Origin: Planococcus versutus
Lineage (GTDB): Bacteria > Bacillota > Bacilli > Bacillales_A > Planococcaceae
DNA: 64,000 nt
Reading direction: 5' to 3'
Assembly: GCF_001186155.3 (NCBI RefSeq)
Contig: NZ_CP016540.2
Coordinates: forward strand, 248,001-312,000
Of the stretch, positions 15,536 through 24,475 are shown one piece after another (position 1 is the first letter of the stretch; every line of letters starts with the position of its first letter). Under the pieces are notes generated by a model, which was not told where the DNA came from, ran no database searches, and worked only from the letters and a program-made list of their open reading frames with translations. The translations under genes were made by a program, and so were the position numbers.

Positions 15536-16492
15536 TTGTTTAAGAAGTTTGGTGTATTAACGATTGGGGATGCCATGATTACGATGAACCCCATGACAAC
15601 AGGCCCGTTAAAATATGTAACGCAGTTTGAGCGCAGAATCGGCGGTGCTGAAATGAATTTTGCAATTGGTTGCGCAAGATTAGGGCTAAACAGCAAGTGG
15701 ATTAGCAGATTAGGGAAAGATGAATTCGGTCGAGTTATTTATAATTTTGCTCGTGGCGAAGGAATTGATGTTTCAGCAGTTCATTTTGTTGAAGGAGCCC
15801 CGACATCAGTGAACTTTAAAGAAATCCATGCAAGTGGTTCGGGGAAAACATATTATTATCGAAATCCTTCTCCCATCGAGTCTCTCACAGAAGAAGATAT
15901 TACTGAGGAGATGTTTGAAGAGATTCAAGTGGTTCACTTAACAGGTGTTTACTTAGCTCTTGGAGAACAAAATCTAATCATTGCTAAAAAAATAGTGACA
16001 ATAGCGAAACAAAAAAACATTATTGTTTCTTTTGATCCTAATATTCGCTTAAAGCTGTGGAGTATCGAGAAAGCGCGCCAAGCCTACGAAATGATTTTTC
16101 CAGATGTAGATATTTTATTGACAGGCTTGGATGAAATTCAAATGATTTCAGGCAAGCATACTTTAGAAGAACTGGTGGAATATACTTCTAGTTTCTCTAT
16201 ACGCGATTTTGTCATTAAAGATGGAGAAAAGGGGTCAAAACTTTATAGAAAAGGGAACTGGATTGAAGCACCTGGATTTCCAGTAATACCTGTTGATACG
16301 GTAGGCGCTGGCGATGGTTTTGATGCAGGTTATATTTATGGTGTATTAAATCATTTCGACGAAGAATCGTTGTTGAGATTTGCAAATGGAGTTGGTGCGC
16401 TTGTTACTACGGTCACTGGAGATAATGAAGGACTTCCTTATTTAGAAGATGTTGAAGATTTTGTCGGCGGAAGAAAAGTCGTTGAACGATAG
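15536..16492 (+). CDS. kdgK: 2-keto-3-deoxygluconate kinase (PfkB family)
   Basis: This is 318 aa from the TTG at 15536 with GGGAGGTG upstream. It belongs to the PfkB/ribokinase fold: N-terminal GGAEMNFAIGCARLG substrate motif and C-terminal DTVGAGDGFDAGY, with the anion hole and catalytic Asp in GAGD. It phosphorylates 2-keto-3-deoxygluconate to KDPG, which the aldolase encoded downstream splits. Operon context, rather than the kinase sequence alone, fixes the substrate. Confidence 0.88.
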   Translation: MFKKFGVLTIGDAMITMNPMTTGPLKYVTQFERRIGGAEMNFAIGCARLGLNSKWISRLGKDEFGRVIYNFARGEGIDVSAVHFVEGAPTSVNFKEIHASGSGKTYYYRNPSPIESLTEEDITEEMFEEIQVVHLTGVYLALGEQNLIIAKKIVTIAKQKNIIVSFDPNIRLKLWSIEKARQAYEMIFPDVDILLTGLDEIQMISGKHTLEELVEYTSSFSIRDFVIKDGEKGSKLYRKGNWIEAPGFPVIPVDTVGAGDGFDAGYIYGVLNHFDEESLLRFANGVGALVTTVTGDNEGLPYLEDVEDFVGGRKVVER

Positions 16493-16553
16493 AAAAATAA
16501 CTACTTAATAATCGCTAGAAAATAGCATAAACACTTAAAACTGGAGGGACGCT

Positions 16554-17567
16554 ATGACAACAGTAACTAGACCTTTTACAGAAGTTCAAAAATTAATTGA
16601 AGAAAAGCTGTTAAGTGCTGAAGTTAGAAAAGAACATGCTTCTAAAATTGCTGAAATTCTTATACATGCGGATTTACGTGGAGTGAACTCGCATGGTGCT
16701 CTTCGCACAGAGCATTATATGAAACGTCTCGAGGCAGGAGGCATTAACCCAGACCCTGGTATTGTGTTCAATCCGACTGGTCCGGTTACAGGTGTGGTTG
16801 ATGGAGATGATGGCTTTGGTCACGTCGTTGCAGATATCGCGATGAGTCATGCAATCGAGATGGCAAAAGAAAATGGCGTAGGAATGGTAACAGTTATGAA
16901 CAGCAGCCACTGTGGAGCGCTTAGTTACTTTGTCGAAAACGCGACAAAGCATAAATTGATTGGTATCGCGATGACACATACCGACAAAATTGTTGTTCCG
17001 TTTGGTGGAAAAGAATCTTTTCTCGGTACAAATCCAATTGCGTACGGAGTTCCTGGGAAATCTGAAAATCCATTTATTCTAGATATGGCTACTTCAAATG
17101 TTGCGCTAGGGAAGATTCTTCAGCGTAAAGAAGAAGGCAATGATATTCCAGAAGGATGGGGAGTAGATGAAACCGGAACACCCGTAACAGATCCTGCAAA
17201 AGTCGTTTCTTTAACGCCTTTTGGTGGTCCGAAAGGCTCTGGTTTATCTATGATTGTTGATATTTTCTCAGGGCTGCTTGCAGGTATGGCGTTTGGTCCC
17301 CACATCAATGGCATGTACACGGACTTGGATAAGAAACGTAAATTGGGTCATTATTTCTGCGTGATTAATCCATCATTTTTTACAGATACCGAAATATTTT
17401 TAGAGCAGGTGGATAAAATGATCAAGGAAATTCGTGAAGTACCAGCTGCTAAAGGATTTGATCAAGTTCTTGTGCCAGGAGAAATCGAACAAAAAACCGA
17501 AGAGCGAAATCGTAAAGACGGAATCCAACTTGCATTCACTACTTATGAATACTTGAAGAAAAACTAA
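16554..17567 (+). CDS. Ldh2/MDH2 family NAD(P)-dependent oxidoreductase (ureidoglycolate or diketogulonate dehydrogenase type)
   Basis: This 337-aa member of the malate/L-lactate dehydrogenase type 2 family has the substrate His in [25 protein letters not shown], and [13 protein letters not shown], then [14 protein letters not shown]. Relatives include ureidoglycolate dehydrogenase (AllD), sulfolactate dehydrogenase and 2,3-diketo-L-gulonate reductase (YiaK). The last group also neighbours TRAP transporters, so a sugar-acid oxidoreductase role fits best here. The exact substrate is unknown. GGAGGGACGCT precedes the ATG. Confidence 0.85.
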   Translation: MTTVTRPFTEVQKLIEEKLLSAEVRKEHASKIAEILIHADLRGVNSHGALRTEHYMKRLEAGGINPDPGIVFNPTGPVTGVVDGDDGFGHVVADIAMSHAIEMAKENGVGMVTVMNSSHCGALSYFVENATKHKLIGIAMTHTDKIVVPFGGKESFLGTNPIAYGVPGKSENPFILDMATSNVALGKILQRKEEGNDIPEGWGVDETGTPVTDPAKVVSLTPFGGPKGSGLSMIVDIFSGLLAGMAFGPHINGMYTDLDKKRKLGHYFCVINPSFFTDTEIFLEQVDKMIKEIREVPAAKGFDQVLVPGEIEQKTEERNRKDGIQLAFTTYEYLKKN

Positions 17568-17588
17568 ACAAAAAGGGGAGAATGGAAA

Positions 17589-18590
17589 ATGAAAAAGAAA
17601 TTATTAACAGGAATTTTTGCATCTGTATTGGTATTGGGAGCTTGTGGGTCAAACGAAGAGAAAACAGAAGGTTCTTCAGAGTCTGGCAAAACAATTGAAT
17701 GGCGTTTTGGTCATTTAGCGGATGAAAATCACATCTGGCATAAAACAGCTATGAAATTCGAAGAGTTGGTAGAAGAAAACTCAGATGGACAAATGGAAAT
17801 TACTATTTACCCGAACAACTCGTTAGGTGGAGAAACAGATACAATCAACTCTATTCAAGCCGGAACAGCCGATATGGTTATTTCAGGTGAAACTTTGCAA
17901 AACTGGGCACCCAATGCGGCATTAATGGCAGTACCATATGCTTTCCGCGATTTAGATCATGTAAAGTCTGTTGTTGAAGGTGAGATTGGCGAACAAATCA
18001 AGCAAGAAATTAGTGATGAAGCGGGATTAAAAGCCCTCTACTATCACACCCGTGCTCCGCGTAACTTAACGTCAAATAAAGCGATTACTTCTCCAGATGA
18101 TTTAAAAGGATTCAGTATGCGTGTACCAAACGTTCCATTGTTCTTAGATGTATGGCAAGCAGCCGGAGCGTCTCCTCAAGTAATGGACTTTAACGAAGTA
18201 TTTACAGGATTGCAACAAGGAGTTATTGATGGTCAAGAAAACCCTGTAGATTTAATTAAGAGCGGTGGATTAGCTGAAGTTCAAGACTTTGTAAATCGTA
18301 CTGAACATGTTTACTCTTGGATTTACATTTTAGTAGGAAACGATCAGTATGATGCGCTTTCTGATGATTTGAAACAAGTGGTTCAAGATGCTGCTGAAGA
18401 AGCACAAACGTTTGGTGATGATTTGTATGAAGAAGAAATTGCTGCAGTTGAAAAAGACTTAATGGACGCAGGAATGGAATTTGTAGATGTTGACCAAGAT
18501 GCGTTCCGTGAAGTAATGACACCAGCTGTAGAATCTTCTTTGTCGGCGGAGCAATTGGAATTGTACAAACAGATCCTTGCAGTTGAATAA
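17589..18590 (+). CDS. TRAP transporter substrate-binding lipoprotein (DctP family)
   Basis: This 333-aa lipoprotein has the lipobox VLGACG with Cys19 as the acylated residue and a Gly/Ser-rich linker. The mature domain starts WRFGHLADENHIWHKTAMKF, and PNNSLGGETDTINSIQAGTADM is characteristic of DctP proteins. The arginine in SMRVPNVPLFLDVW is in the position that contacts the substrate carboxylate, and FTGLQQGVIDGQENPV follows. It captures an organic acid at the cell surface for the DctQM permease. Operon context suggests a hexuronate or aldonate such as L-gulonate, D-mannonate or glucuronate. Confidence 0.92.
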   Translation: MKKKLLTGIFASVLVLGACGSNEEKTEGSSESGKTIEWRFGHLADENHIWHKTAMKFEELVEENSDGQMEITIYPNNSLGGETDTINSIQAGTADMVISGETLQNWAPNAALMAVPYAFRDLDHVKSVVEGEIGEQIKQEISDEAGLKALYYHTRAPRNLTSNKAITSPDDLKGFSMRVPNVPLFLDVWQAAGASPQVMDFNEVFTGLQQGVIDGQENPVDLIKSGGLAEVQDFVNRTEHVYSWIYILVGNDQYDALSDDLKQVVQDAAEEAQTFGDDLYEEEIAAVEKDLMDAGMEFVDVDQDAFREVMTPAVESSLSAEQLELYKQILAVE

Positions 18591-18601
18591 TATGTGAGTA
18601 G

Positions 18602-18632
18602 GGCATATTTGGCTACTATTGCTAAATATGCC
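18602..18632 (+). promoter_or_regulatory. Intercistronic hairpin between dctP- and dctQ-type genes
   Basis: GGCATATTTGGC pairs with GCTAAATATGCC (one G-U pair) around a 7-base loop, without a proper T run. Such hairpins after binding-protein genes commonly stabilise the upstream mRNA or partly terminate, so that more binding protein than permease is made. Role inferred. Confidence 0.6.
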
Positions 18633-18658
18633 TTTCCATTGAGGAAGGAATGATTTAG

Positions 18659-19156
18659 ATGTCCAATTTCCGGAAAATAATAGACAATACACTCGCTTTT
18701 TTAACCGTCCTCAGCTTTGCGGGCGTTATAATTATTGTGACGATTCAAATTATTTCGCGTTTTACTCCAATGTCTTTTATTTGGACAGAAGAATTGACGC
18801 GGTATCTCTTTTTATATGGCATTAGTTTTGGTGCTCCACTAGCTTTGATGCGCAATGAATTTATCAATGTGGATATGATTCTTAACCGAATGTCAGATAA
18901 CTTTCGCAGGTATTATGAAGTAATTATTTACCTGACGATTATTTTGTTGAGCTTGGTAATGGTCGTTCAAGGATATACCTTCACTTTGCTAGGTGATAAA
19001 CAACAATCGGCCACTATGCCTTTTCAAATGTCAGTTGTTCATGCATCTTTATTGATTATGAGCGTATTCTTAGTGTTTTATGCTGCTATAAAAATTATTG
19101 ACCTTATCAAAAACAAACAAGACTATAGTCAGAATTATGGAGGTGATGATAACTAA
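18659..19156 (+). CDS. TRAP transporter small permease (DctQ family)
   Basis: This 165-aa protein has four membrane helices (about 12-35, 45-65, 85-108, 125-150). The DctQ signature is seen as FIWTEELTRYLFLYGISFGAPLALMRNEFINVDM. It partners the large permease in sodium-driven uptake. GAGGAAGGA precedes the ATG. Its TAA overlaps the ATG of the next gene by one base, indicating tight coupling. Confidence 0.9.
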   Translation: MSNFRKIIDNTLAFLTVLSFAGVIIIVTIQIISRFTPMSFIWTEELTRYLFLYGISFGAPLALMRNEFINVDMILNRMSDNFRRYYEVIIYLTIILLSLVMVVQGYTFTLLGDKQQSATMPFQMSVVHASLLIMSVFLVFYAAIKIIDLIKNKQDYSQNYGGDDN

Positions 19157-20427
19157 TGGCTACACTTCTTTTCGTATCCTTTATTGCTTTAATTTTCTTA
19201 GGTGTTCCTGTTGCTTTTAGTCTGGGGCTGGCATCGTTTATCTATCTTATGATCGCCGGAATTCCACTTAATATTATTCCTCAGCGAATGTTTGGGGGAT
19301 TAAACTCATTCGTGTTGTTATGTATTCCGGGATTTATCCTAGCAGGAAACTTAATGAACGCAGGTGGAATCACTCAACGGATTATTAAGTTTGCCAACGA
19401 TCTCTTCGGCCATATCCGTGGCGGTCTGGGACTTGCTAACGTTGGCGCTTCAATGGGATTCGCGGGGATATCTGGAACAGCACTTGCAGATACAGCGAGT
19501 ATTGGTTCCATTTTAATACCTGCTATGAAAAAAGAGGGCTATGGCGCAGGATTTTCAGCTGCTGTAACAGCGTCGTCTTCTACAGTCGGGCCCATTATTC
19601 CACCTTCTTTGCCTATGATTATTGTTGGAACTTTGGCATCGTTGTCTATTGGGGATTTATTTTTGGCCGGTGCACTTCCTGGTATTCTACTAGGAGTTGG
19701 CCTAATGATTCCAACCTATCTTATTTCAGTCAAAAGAAACTATCCTAAAGGTGAACGCCAACCAGTTAAAGTAATTTGGAAAAGCTTCACAGGTGCTTTC
19801 TGGGCTTTACTGATGACGTTCATTATTCTTTACGGAATTTTGGGAGGATTCTTTACACCAACGGAAGCATCTATTATTGCGGTTCTTTATGCATTCGTCA
19901 TTGGTATTTTTGTTTACAAAGAATTACCAATCAAAAAAATTCCGGAAATTATGCTATCTTCGATGACTGCTACGGCATCCATCATGTTACTAGTTGGCTT
20001 TGCCAATCTATTTGGGTGGATTATGGTGCGTGAGCAAATTCCTCAGCTTGTTGCAGAATCGATTCTTGGCATTTCAACGAATGCCATTATCGTCATTTTA
20101 CTGATTAATTTGCTGCTATTGTTTGTGGGTACATTCATGGAAACGATTGCAGCTTTAGTTATTTTATTCCCAGTTTTGTTGCCGGTAGCGCTAACAGTGG
20201 GAATGGATCCTATTCAATTCGGCGTTATGATGGTATTGAACTTAGTAATTGGATTAGTAACTCCACCGGTGGGCGTTTGTCTTTTTGTAGCTTCTCAAAT
20301 TGGCAAGGTATCTATTGGAAAAACATCAAGAGAGTTGTTGCCATTTTTAGGAGTCAGTTTAGTGGTGTTAATGCTAGTCGCATTTATACCTCAAATTACG
20401 TTATTCTTACCAAATTTATTTGAATAG
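19156..20427 (+). CDS. TRAP transporter large permease (DctM family)
   Basis: This 423-aa protein has about 12 membrane segments and carries family landmarks FSLGLASFIYL, LLCIPGFILAGNLMNAGGIT, GISGTALADTASIGSILIPAMKKEGY, and SSSTVGPIIPPSLPMIIVG near the middle. VTPPVGVCLFVASQIG comes near the end. It forms the sodium-coupled channel that receives substrate from the DctP lipoprotein. Length is usual for DctM. Confidence 0.93.
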   Translation: MATLLFVSFIALIFLGVPVAFSLGLASFIYLMIAGIPLNIIPQRMFGGLNSFVLLCIPGFILAGNLMNAGGITQRIIKFANDLFGHIRGGLGLANVGASMGFAGISGTALADTASIGSILIPAMKKEGYGAGFSAAVTASSSTVGPIIPPSLPMIIVGTLASLSIGDLFLAGALPGILLGVGLMIPTYLISVKRNYPKGERQPVKVIWKSFTGAFWALLMTFIILYGILGGFFTPTEASIIAVLYAFVIGIFVYKELPIKKIPEIMLSSMTATASIMLLVGFANLFGWIMVREQIPQLVAESILGISTNAIIVILLINLLLLFVGTFMETIAALVILFPVLLPVALTVGMDPIQFGVMMVLNLVIGLVTPPVGVCLFVASQIGKVSIGKTSRELLPFLGVSLVVLMLVAFIPQITLFLPNLFE

Positions 20428-20439
20428 GTGGTTGTAAAA

Positions 20440-21459
20440 ATGAAAGCAGTACAAGTTCCAGAAGCATATAAAATACAGATTATTGGACAAACAAAACCAG
20501 AGATTCAGCAAAATAATGAGGTTTTAGTGAAAGTGAAACGTGTAGGTATATGCGGTTCAGATATGCATATTTATCATGGTACGAATCCACTTGCGACTCT
20601 TCCACGTGTTGTTGGTCACGAGGTAACTGGAGAAGTAATAGAAGTAGGAAGTTCTGTTAAATCTCTGGAAATTGGCGATCACGTTGTAGTTGAACCAATT
20701 AACTATTGTGGCGAATGCTACGCCTGTAGAAAAGGACGCCCGAATGTCTGTAAAGAATTATCAGTGTTCGGTGTGCATGAAGATGGAGGGATGCGTGAAT
20801 TTATCGTCTTACCAGAAAAACAACTTCATGCTGTAGATAAAAAATTGAACTGGGATGAAGCCGTGTTGGCAGAGCCCTATACAATTGGAGCGCAGGCTGT
20901 TTGGCGTGGAAATGTTGAAAAAGGTGATACGGTATTAATTCAAGGCTGTGGCCCTATAGGAATTTGTGTTTTGAAGCTTGCTAAAATTGCAGGCGCGACT
21001 GTTTATATGACGGATTTAAATGAAGAGCGACTAACTTTTGCGAAAACAAGCGGTGCGGATGAAGTAATTCATGCAGGCAAGGAATCTATAAAAGATCGTC
21101 TGCTCGAATTGACTTCTGATGAAGGAGTAAATGTAGTAATTGATGCGGTAGGGCTTCCAGCTACAGTAGAGCTGAGCATTGATGTAGTATCACCAGCGGG
21201 CAGTGTCGTCATTCTCGGATTTGACGAGAGACCTTTTGCAATTGCGCAATTACCGATTACCAAAAAAGAAATTAACATCGCTGGTTCAAGGTTACAAACC
21301 AATCAATTTGGAAAAGTCGTAAGCCTTATGAACAGTGGTGCATTAAAGTCAGATGGATTAATCACGCATAAGTTTTCGTTAGATGACGTACAAGAAGCAT
21401 TTGCATTTGTTGAAAATAATCCAGACAAAGTAAGAAAAGCATTAATTGTTTTTGAATAA
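20440..21459 (+). CDS. Zinc-dependent medium-chain dehydrogenase (probable L-gulonate/L-galactonate 5-dehydrogenase type)
   Basis: This is 339 aa from the ATG at 20440, which has AGGTGG 8 bases upstream; a GTG at 20428 lies on that site. The catalytic zinc ligands are in [12 protein letters not shown] and VVGHEVTGE. The structural zinc site has four cysteines in [15 protein letters not shown]. The Rossmann motif is [15 protein letters not shown]. Similar enzymes (RspB/YjjN-like) oxidise L-gulonate or L-galactonate to keto-hexuronates. Next to mannonate dehydratase this would feed fructuronate into the pathway. The substrate is inferred from context. Confidence 0.82.
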   Translation: MKAVQVPEAYKIQIIGQTKPEIQQNNEVLVKVKRVGICGSDMHIYHGTNPLATLPRVVGHEVTGEVIEVGSSVKSLEIGDHVVVEPINYCGECYACRKGRPNVCKELSVFGVHEDGGMREFIVLPEKQLHAVDKKLNWDEAVLAEPYTIGAQAVWRGNVEKGDTVLIQGCGPIGICVLKLAKIAGATVYMTDLNEERLTFAKTSGADEVIHAGKESIKDRLLELTSDEGVNVVIDAVGLPATVELSIDVVSPAGSVVILGFDERPFAIAQLPITKKEINIAGSRLQTNQFGKVVSLMNSGALKSDGLITHKFSLDDVQEAFAFVENNPDKVRKALIVFE

Positions 21460-21471
21460 GGAGATGTATAA

Positions 21472-22092
21472 ATGATTCCTAAAATGGAAGTATACCAACA
21501 ACTTTTAGATGCAAAGATTGTTGCTGTCATACGCGGTAAAGATGCGGATGAAGCCATTGCGATTGCAGAAGCTGCGGTTAGTGGAGGGTTAAAAGCAATT
21601 GAACTGACTTACACAACACCAAACGTTTCACGTGTTTTTGATAAACTAGCTGGTTCAACCGCATTAATGGGTGCAGGGACAGTGCTTGATGCTGAAACTG
21701 CTCGTCATGCGTTATTACACGGAGCGGAGTTTGTCGTTAGTCCAAATTTCAACCCAGAAATAGCTAAAGTTTGTAATCGTTACAATGTACCTTATTTACC
21801 TGGGTGCATGACAATAAAAGAAATGGTGGAGGCTACGGAATGGGGATGCGATATTCTCAAGCTGTTTCCCGCTAACGGGTTTGAGCCTTCTTTTGTCGGT
21901 TCAGTTAACGGTCCATTACCTAAAGTTCGCATCATGCCGACCGGAGGCATCAATATTAATAATATGAATGCTTGGCTGGATGCAGGTGCGGTAGCGGTTG
22001 GAATCGGTAGTGACTTAACAAAAGCCTATCGTTCAACTGGAGAACAAGGTGTAACTAGATTAGTTAAAGATTATTTAAACGAGCTAACTTAA
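21472..22092 (+). CDS. eda: 2-dehydro-3-deoxy-phosphogluconate (KDPG) aldolase
   Basis: This 206-aa class I aldolase has the catalytic Glu in GLKAIELTYTTPNV and a Schiff-base Lys in CDILKLFPANGF. MGAGTVLD and IMPTGGI form the phosphate-binding segments. It splits KDPG into pyruvate and glyceraldehyde 3-phosphate, the last step of this catabolic route. AAGGAGATG precedes the ATG. Confidence 0.92.
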   Translation: MIPKMEVYQQLLDAKIVAVIRGKDADEAIAIAEAAVSGGLKAIELTYTTPNVSRVFDKLAGSTALMGAGTVLDAETARHALLHGAEFVVSPNFNPEIAKVCNRYNVPYLPGCMTIKEMVEATEWGCDILKLFPANGFEPSFVGSVNGPLPKVRIMPTGGININNMNAWLDAGAVAVGIGSDLTKAYRSTGEQGVTRLVKDYLNELT

Positions 22093-22107
22093 CAGAGGAG
22101 GGCACTC

Positions 22108-23166
22108 ATGGATATTACATTTCGTTGGTATGGACGCAATAATGATAGCGTGCAACTAGAACAAATTAAACAAATTCCAGGAACAAACGGCATCGTTTGG
22201 GCACTTCACCAAAAGCCTGCTGGAGAAGTTTGGACGAAAGAAGAAATAGCTTCAGAAGTAGAATACATTAAGTCATACGGATTTCATGCGGATGTTGTAG
22301 AAAGCGTCAATGTTCATGAATCCATTAAATTAGGCAACGAAGAACGCGATCAGTATATCGAAAATTACAAAGAAACGATTCGCAATTTAGGTGAAGCTGG
22401 CGTTAAAGTCATCTGCTATAATTTCATGCCAATATTCGACTGGACACGTACTTCTTTGTATCATCCACTACCAGATGGTTCAACAGCTTTATTTTTTGAA
22501 AAAGAAAAGATTGAATCTTTGGAGCCAGCAGAGTTAATCGAAACAGTTGCTTCTGCTTCTGATTTAACACTGCCCGGTTGGGAACCAGAAAAAATGGCGC
22601 GAATTCAAGAACTTTTTGCAGCATACGAAGGAATGGACGAAGAAAAACTGTGGGATAATCTGACTTATTTCCTAAAAGCGATTTTGCCAACAGCAGAAGC
22701 GAGTGGCATTCAAATGGCGATTCATCCTGATGATCCGCCATGGTCAATATTTGGCTTGCCACGCATCATGACAGGTGAAAAGAGCTGGGAGAGACTGATT
22801 TCAATCTCTGATTCTCCAGCTAATGGGATTACATTCTGCACAGGATCGATGGGTGCAAACCCAGAAAACAATATGGTGGATTTAGCATCGAAATACGCTA
22901 AACATTCGCCTTTTGCTCATTTACGGAACGTTAAAATTTTCGATAATGGAGACTTTATCGAAACCTCTCATTACACTCAAGATGGTTCTATCGATTTGAA
23001 TGGTGTGGTTCGCGAATTATCGAAACAAAACTACACAGGTTATGCGCGCCCAGATCACGGTCGTCATATTTGGAGCGAAGAATGCAGACCTGGATATGGA
23101 TTATATGATCGTGCACTTGGAATTATGTATCTTTTAGGTTTGTGGGATGCATATCAAACAAAATAA
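22108..23166 (+). CDS. uxuA: D-mannonate dehydratase
   Basis: This 352-aa protein belongs to the xylose-isomerase-like TIM-barrel UxuA family. It begins FRWYGRNNDSV with IPGTNGIVWALH, and carries AIHPDDPPWSIFGLPRI and PFAHLRNVKIF, then YTGYARPDHGRHIW, which include the metal-binding His, Asp and Cys residues of the family (a Cys is in FCTGSMG). It dehydrates D-mannonate to 2-keto-3-deoxygluconate. GAGGAGGGC precedes the ATG. Confidence 0.94.
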   Translation: MDITFRWYGRNNDSVQLEQIKQIPGTNGIVWALHQKPAGEVWTKEEIASEVEYIKSYGFHADVVESVNVHESIKLGNEERDQYIENYKETIRNLGEAGVKVICYNFMPIFDWTRTSLYHPLPDGSTALFFEKEKIESLEPAELIETVASASDLTLPGWEPEKMARIQELFAAYEGMDEEKLWDNLTYFLKAILPTAEASGIQMAIHPDDPPWSIFGLPRIMTGEKSWERLISISDSPANGITFCTGSMGANPENNMVDLASKYAKHSPFAHLRNVKIFDNGDFIETSHYTQDGSIDLNGVVRELSKQNYTGYARPDHGRHIWSEECRPGYGLYDRALGIMYLLGLWDAYQTK

Positions 23167-23176
23167 AGGGGATATC

Positions 23177-24013
23177 ATGTTTTCAACTCATGAAAATATC
23201 GCAGGAAGAACAGCAGTCATCACTGGCGGAAGTGGGGTTCTGTGTTCAGAGATGGCACGTCAACTTGCGATTCAAAAAGTGAATGTCGCGATTTTGAACA
23301 GGACCGTTGAAAAAGGACAAGACGTAGCAGATAAGATCAATGGAGCAGGAGGAAATGCGATTGCAGTAGCTGCTGATGTATTAGATCGATCATCGTTAGA
23401 AAACGCAAAAGGCCAAATTCTTGAAGCATTCGGACGAATCGATATCCTCATTAACGGTGCAGGTGGAAATCATCCTGATGCTGTTACAGACATTGAAATT
23501 CATGAAGACAAAGCATCAGGAAAATCATTTTTTGATTTAGAGGAAGATGGTTTTTCTCGTGTATTCGCTAGTAACTTCACTGGTACGTTTTTAGCTAGCC
23601 AAGTATTTGGCAAGGAATTACTAAAACAAAATTCACCAGTCATCTTAAATATCTCTTCGATGAGCGCTTTTGCACCGATGACGAAAGTACCGGCGTACAG
23701 CGCTGCTAAATCAGCAATCAACAACTTTACAATGTGGATGGCTGTCCATTTTGCAGAAGAAAATTTGCGTGTCAATGCAATTGCACCCGGTTTTTTCCTG
23801 ACAAAACAGAACAAAGACTTGCTGACTTATGCTGATGGCTCGTTAACTCCGCGCTCCGGAAAAATTATGGCAAGCACACCGATGAAGCGCTTTGGGAAAC
23901 CTGAAGATTTAGTGGGGACCATGCTGTGGCTAATCGATGAAAACTATTCCGGTTTTGTAACGGGAATCACAGTTCCTGTAGACGGTGGATTTTTAGCTTA
24001 TTCCGGTGTATAG
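23177..24013 (+). CDS. SDR family D-mannonate oxidoreductase (YjmF-type fructuronate reductase)
   Basis: This is 278 aa from the ATG at 23177, with AAAGGGG 5 bases upstream; an in-frame ATG at 23147 lies inside uxuA. The cofactor motif is TGGSGVLCSEMA, the catalytic segment is ISSMSAFAPMTKVPAYSAAKSA (Ser, YxxxK), and APGFF follows. The SDR enzyme next to uxuA in Bacilli (YjmF) interconverts D-fructuronate and D-mannonate with NAD(P)H. As the last gene before a strong terminator it completes the uronate branch. Confidence 0.88.
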   Translation: MFSTHENIAGRTAVITGGSGVLCSEMARQLAIQKVNVAILNRTVEKGQDVADKINGAGGNAIAVAADVLDRSSLENAKGQILEAFGRIDILINGAGGNHPDAVTDIEIHEDKASGKSFFDLEEDGFSRVFASNFTGTFLASQVFGKELLKQNSPVILNISSMSAFAPMTKVPAYSAAKSAINNFTMWMAVHFAEENLRVNAIAPGFFLTKQNKDLLTYADGSLTPRSGKIMASTPMKRFGKPEDLVGTMLWLIDENYSGFVTGITVPVDGGFLAYSGV

Positions 24014-24017
24014 AATA

Positions 24018-24051
24018 AAAACCACATTCTTTGCGGAATGTGGTTTTTTCT
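24018..24051 (+). terminator. Terminator of the uronate operon
   Basis: AACCACATTC pairs with GGAATGTGGTT, followed by TTTTTT. Confidence 0.9.
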
Positions 24052-24249
24052 TGAATGAAAAACAAAGTGCTTTGACACCTATAAAAGACTTACTCTTAAC
24101 TTTTCACTCTATATTTTAAAGATTGGATGCTAAAGAATACCAAGAACAAAGAGAGAAAGGTAACTAAAAATAACTACTTTGCACAGGCTAAATCCTTTAA
24201 AAAAGAGAAGACAGATTTTTCCCGCATCTCTACTTCAAGCAAGTGATGA

Positions 24250-24395
24250 CCACTAATGCTTGCAGTGCAGGCGCTCGACTCCTGCGGGAAAAGCGCGAGT
24301 CGGAGCCACTGGACTGAGCAACGCGAGGGAAGCGGCAGAGGCCGTGCCCGCGGAAAGCGAGCGCTGGAACGGAAAGCTTCCACTTTGCATCTTAT
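24250..24395. repeat. GC-rich Bacillales intergenic repeat element
   Basis: In a 460-base gene-free spacer (24014-24475) lies a block far richer in G+C than its surroundings. It contains CTCGACTCCTGCGGGAAAAG, GCAACGCGAGGGAAGCGGCA and GCCGTGCCCGCGGAAAGCG. This wording matches a dispersed intergenic repeat common in Bacillus-like and Planococcus genomes, recognised from memory. It reads as open frames on both strands but carries no ribosome binding site and is not a gene. Flanks are AT-rich with nothing else visible. Confidence 0.75.
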
Positions 24396-24475
24396 TATAT
24401 CCTCACCCTTCTAGCCTATGGTTTATTTTATATGTTCGGTATATAAACAAAAGCTCTCAACATCTTTACAGTTCT

